From the NCBI RefSeq assembly GCF_003952505.1, contig NZ_CP034450.1:6397469-6461468 (forward strand): DNA of 64,000 nucleotides. The letters are read 5' to 3'. Under the pieces are notes generated by a model. It saw only the letters and a list, made by a program, of their open reading frames with translations, was not told where the DNA came from and ran no database searches. This DNA comes from Mesorhizobium sp. M4B.F.Ca.ET.058.02.1.1. GTDB lineage: Bacteria > Pseudomonadota > Alphaproteobacteria > Rhizobiales > Rhizobiaceae. Numbering within the stretch: position 1 is the stretch's first letter; each line of letters starts with the position of its first letter. The translations under genes were made by a program, and so were the position numbers. Below are positions 62,962 to 64,000 of the stretch, piece after piece.

Positions 62962-64000
62962 TGAAGACGTTCTGGCGCATCCTTCGCATTTTTCTCTACA
63001 CGCTGCTCATCGTGGTGGCGGCGGCGGTCGGCGCGTTGGTCGTGCTGACCAAGACCGAGAGCGGGCGCGACAATCTCGCCGGCATGATCTCGAACCTGGC
63101 GTCGAGCGATGAGCGCAAGGTCACCGTCAGCGGCATCGACGGCATCTGGTCCGGCGCGCTCAGGCTCGACCATATCGTGGTGGAAGACCGCGGCGGACCT
63201 TGGCTGGTGGCACGCAAGGTGGCTCTCGACTGGTCGCCGCTGGCGCTTCTGACGAAGAACTTCAGCGCCGACCGCCTTGCTGCCGAGCGGATCGAACTGG
63301 CGCGGCTGCCGTTGGCGAGCAATCAGCCGGCGGAGAGCGGCACGACATCGCTGCCGGTTTCGATCGACGTGAAGCAGGTAGACCTGCCGGAGATCGCGCT
63401 GGGCGAGGCGCTGGCCGGCAGCGGCATTGCCGAACTTGCTGCAAAGGGATTCGTCAAGGCCGAAGCCGCGCCGCTCTCGGTCGATACGGTTCTCAAGGTC
63501 ACCCGCCACGACGGCAAGCAAGGCAATGTCGACGCTAAGCTGCATTTCGCGCCGGCCGACAATAAGCTCGACCTCGATCTCAAGGCGTCGGAGCCGGCCG
63601 GCGGCATCATCGCCAATCTGCTCCAACTGCCGGGCCAGCCGCCGGTCGAGATCGTCGTCTCCGGCACAGGACCGCTGGGCAACTGGAGCGGCATCGGCAC
63701 TTTCGTCGTCGACGGTCAGATCGTCACCCAGCTCACCGGACGCCACCAGCTAACCGACAAGGGCCATATGGTGGAGGCCAAGGGCGACGGCGATTTCGAG
63801 CGCTTCCTGCCCGAGAAGCTGAAGCCATTGTTTGCCGGCAAGACCAGCTTTGATCTCGCCGGTACCGCGACCCCCAGCGGCGGCGTCGACATCGAGCGGG
63901 CGGTCGTCGAGAGCGGCTCCGTGCACAGCGCCGCCGCCGGTTCCGTCGATCCCAAGGGCGCCAGCGACCTGTCGGTCGAATTCGCCGCCAAGGGCGAGCC
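62961..64000 (+). CDS. tamB: Translocation and assembly module inner-membrane protein TamB, N-terminal part
   Basis: The first 346 codons are present; the gene runs off the right edge (family length over 1200). One N-terminal membrane helix (ILRIFLYTLLIVVAAAVGAL, residues 7-26) anchors it, followed by the start of the beta-helical AsmA-like periplasmic domain (VTVSGIDGIWSGALRLDHI). It overlaps tamA by 3 bases and forms the TAM complex with it, spanning the periplasm. Confidence 0.92.
   Translation, partial: MKTFWRILRIFLYTLLIVVAAAVGALVVLTKTESGRDNLAGMISNLASSDERKVTVSGIDGIWSGALRLDHIVVEDRGGPWLVARKVALDWSPLALLTKNFSADRLAAERIELARLPLASNQPAESGTTSLPVSIDVKQVDLPEIALGEALAGSGIAELAAKGFVKAEAAPLSVDTVLKVTRHDGKQGNVDAKLHFAPADNKLDLDLKASEPAGGIIANLLQLPGQPPVEIVVSGTGPLGNWSGIGTFVVDGQIVTQLTGRHQLTDKGHMVEAKGDGDFERFLPEKLKPLFAGKTSFDLAGTATPSGGVDIERAVVESGSVHSAAAGSVDPKGASDLSVEFAAKGE

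Overview
The window reads as a high-GC alphaproteobacterial chromosome segment, most likely Mesorhizobium or a close rhizobial relative. This rests on the PcaQ/PcaR type of beta-ketoadipate cluster, the density of ABC importers each paired with a GntR, LacI, AraC or LysR regulator, several copies of a GGCGCCGCCCCTCAT...TTCTCCCCGT intergenic element of the kind common in Rhizobiales (RIME-like), and a shorter hairpin repeat found twice. I saw no tRNA, rRNA, CRISPR array, prophage or insertion sequence. Genes fill about 90% of the window. The species call is an inference from gene content, not from a database match.

Region 1 (1-9974): a complete 4-hydroxybenzoate/protocatechuate pathway. The LysR activator pcaQ sits between two inverted, nearly identical promoter regions. 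One faces a Tat-exported ABC binding protein (probable pcaM, cut by the window edge). The other faces pcaD-pcaC-pcaH-pcaG-pcaB-pobA. The lower pathway pcaI-pcaJ-pcaF is on the opposite strand, and the IclR regulator pcaR diverges from it over a palindromic operator.

Region 2 (10136-16747): an operon of GntR/UTRA regulator, ADP-ribosylglycohydrolase-family protein, PfkB-family sugar kinase and a complete spermidine/putrescine-type ABC importer. It resembles the E. coli yegTUVW set with the transporter replaced by an ABC system, and is the best candidate here for an undescribed uptake-and-salvage pathway, probably for a nucleoside or ribosyl compound. Region 3 (16823-20863): a histidine-ammonia-lyase-like protein that lacks the serine of its cofactor-forming triad, translationally coupled to an ornithine-cyclodeaminase-family protein, with a drug-efflux-type MFS exporter diverging.

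Region 4 (20975-29204): a CO-dehydrogenase/xanthine-dehydrogenase-type molybdenum hydroxylase operon (CoxG-like, FAD, FeS, split molybdopterin subunit, MoxR-type ATPase, CoxE-like VWA protein, amidohydrolase) under an AraC regulator. A 22-base element is shared by the operon and regulator upstream regions. Region 5 (29366-36412): a ribose-type ABC importer, two near-identical FCD-type GntR regulators and two divergently transcribed NAD(P)-dependent dehydrogenases, linked by TTGTC-type palindromes. A DUF3175 gene and an MFS carrier follow.

Region 6 (38272-44880): a LacI regulator with a perfect operator, a second ribose-type ABC importer and gluconokinase, suggesting aldonate uptake. Region 7 (44875-51966): an LpxL-like acyltransferase without the catalytic His-X4-Asp/Glu motif, an Rrf2 regulator, and sulfate transport (cysTWA flanked by two sulfate-binding proteins). 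Region 8 (52196-64000): envelope genes, namely a D-Ala-D-Ala dipeptidase, the PBP1C/alpha-2-macroglobulin pair, and tamA with the start of tamB.
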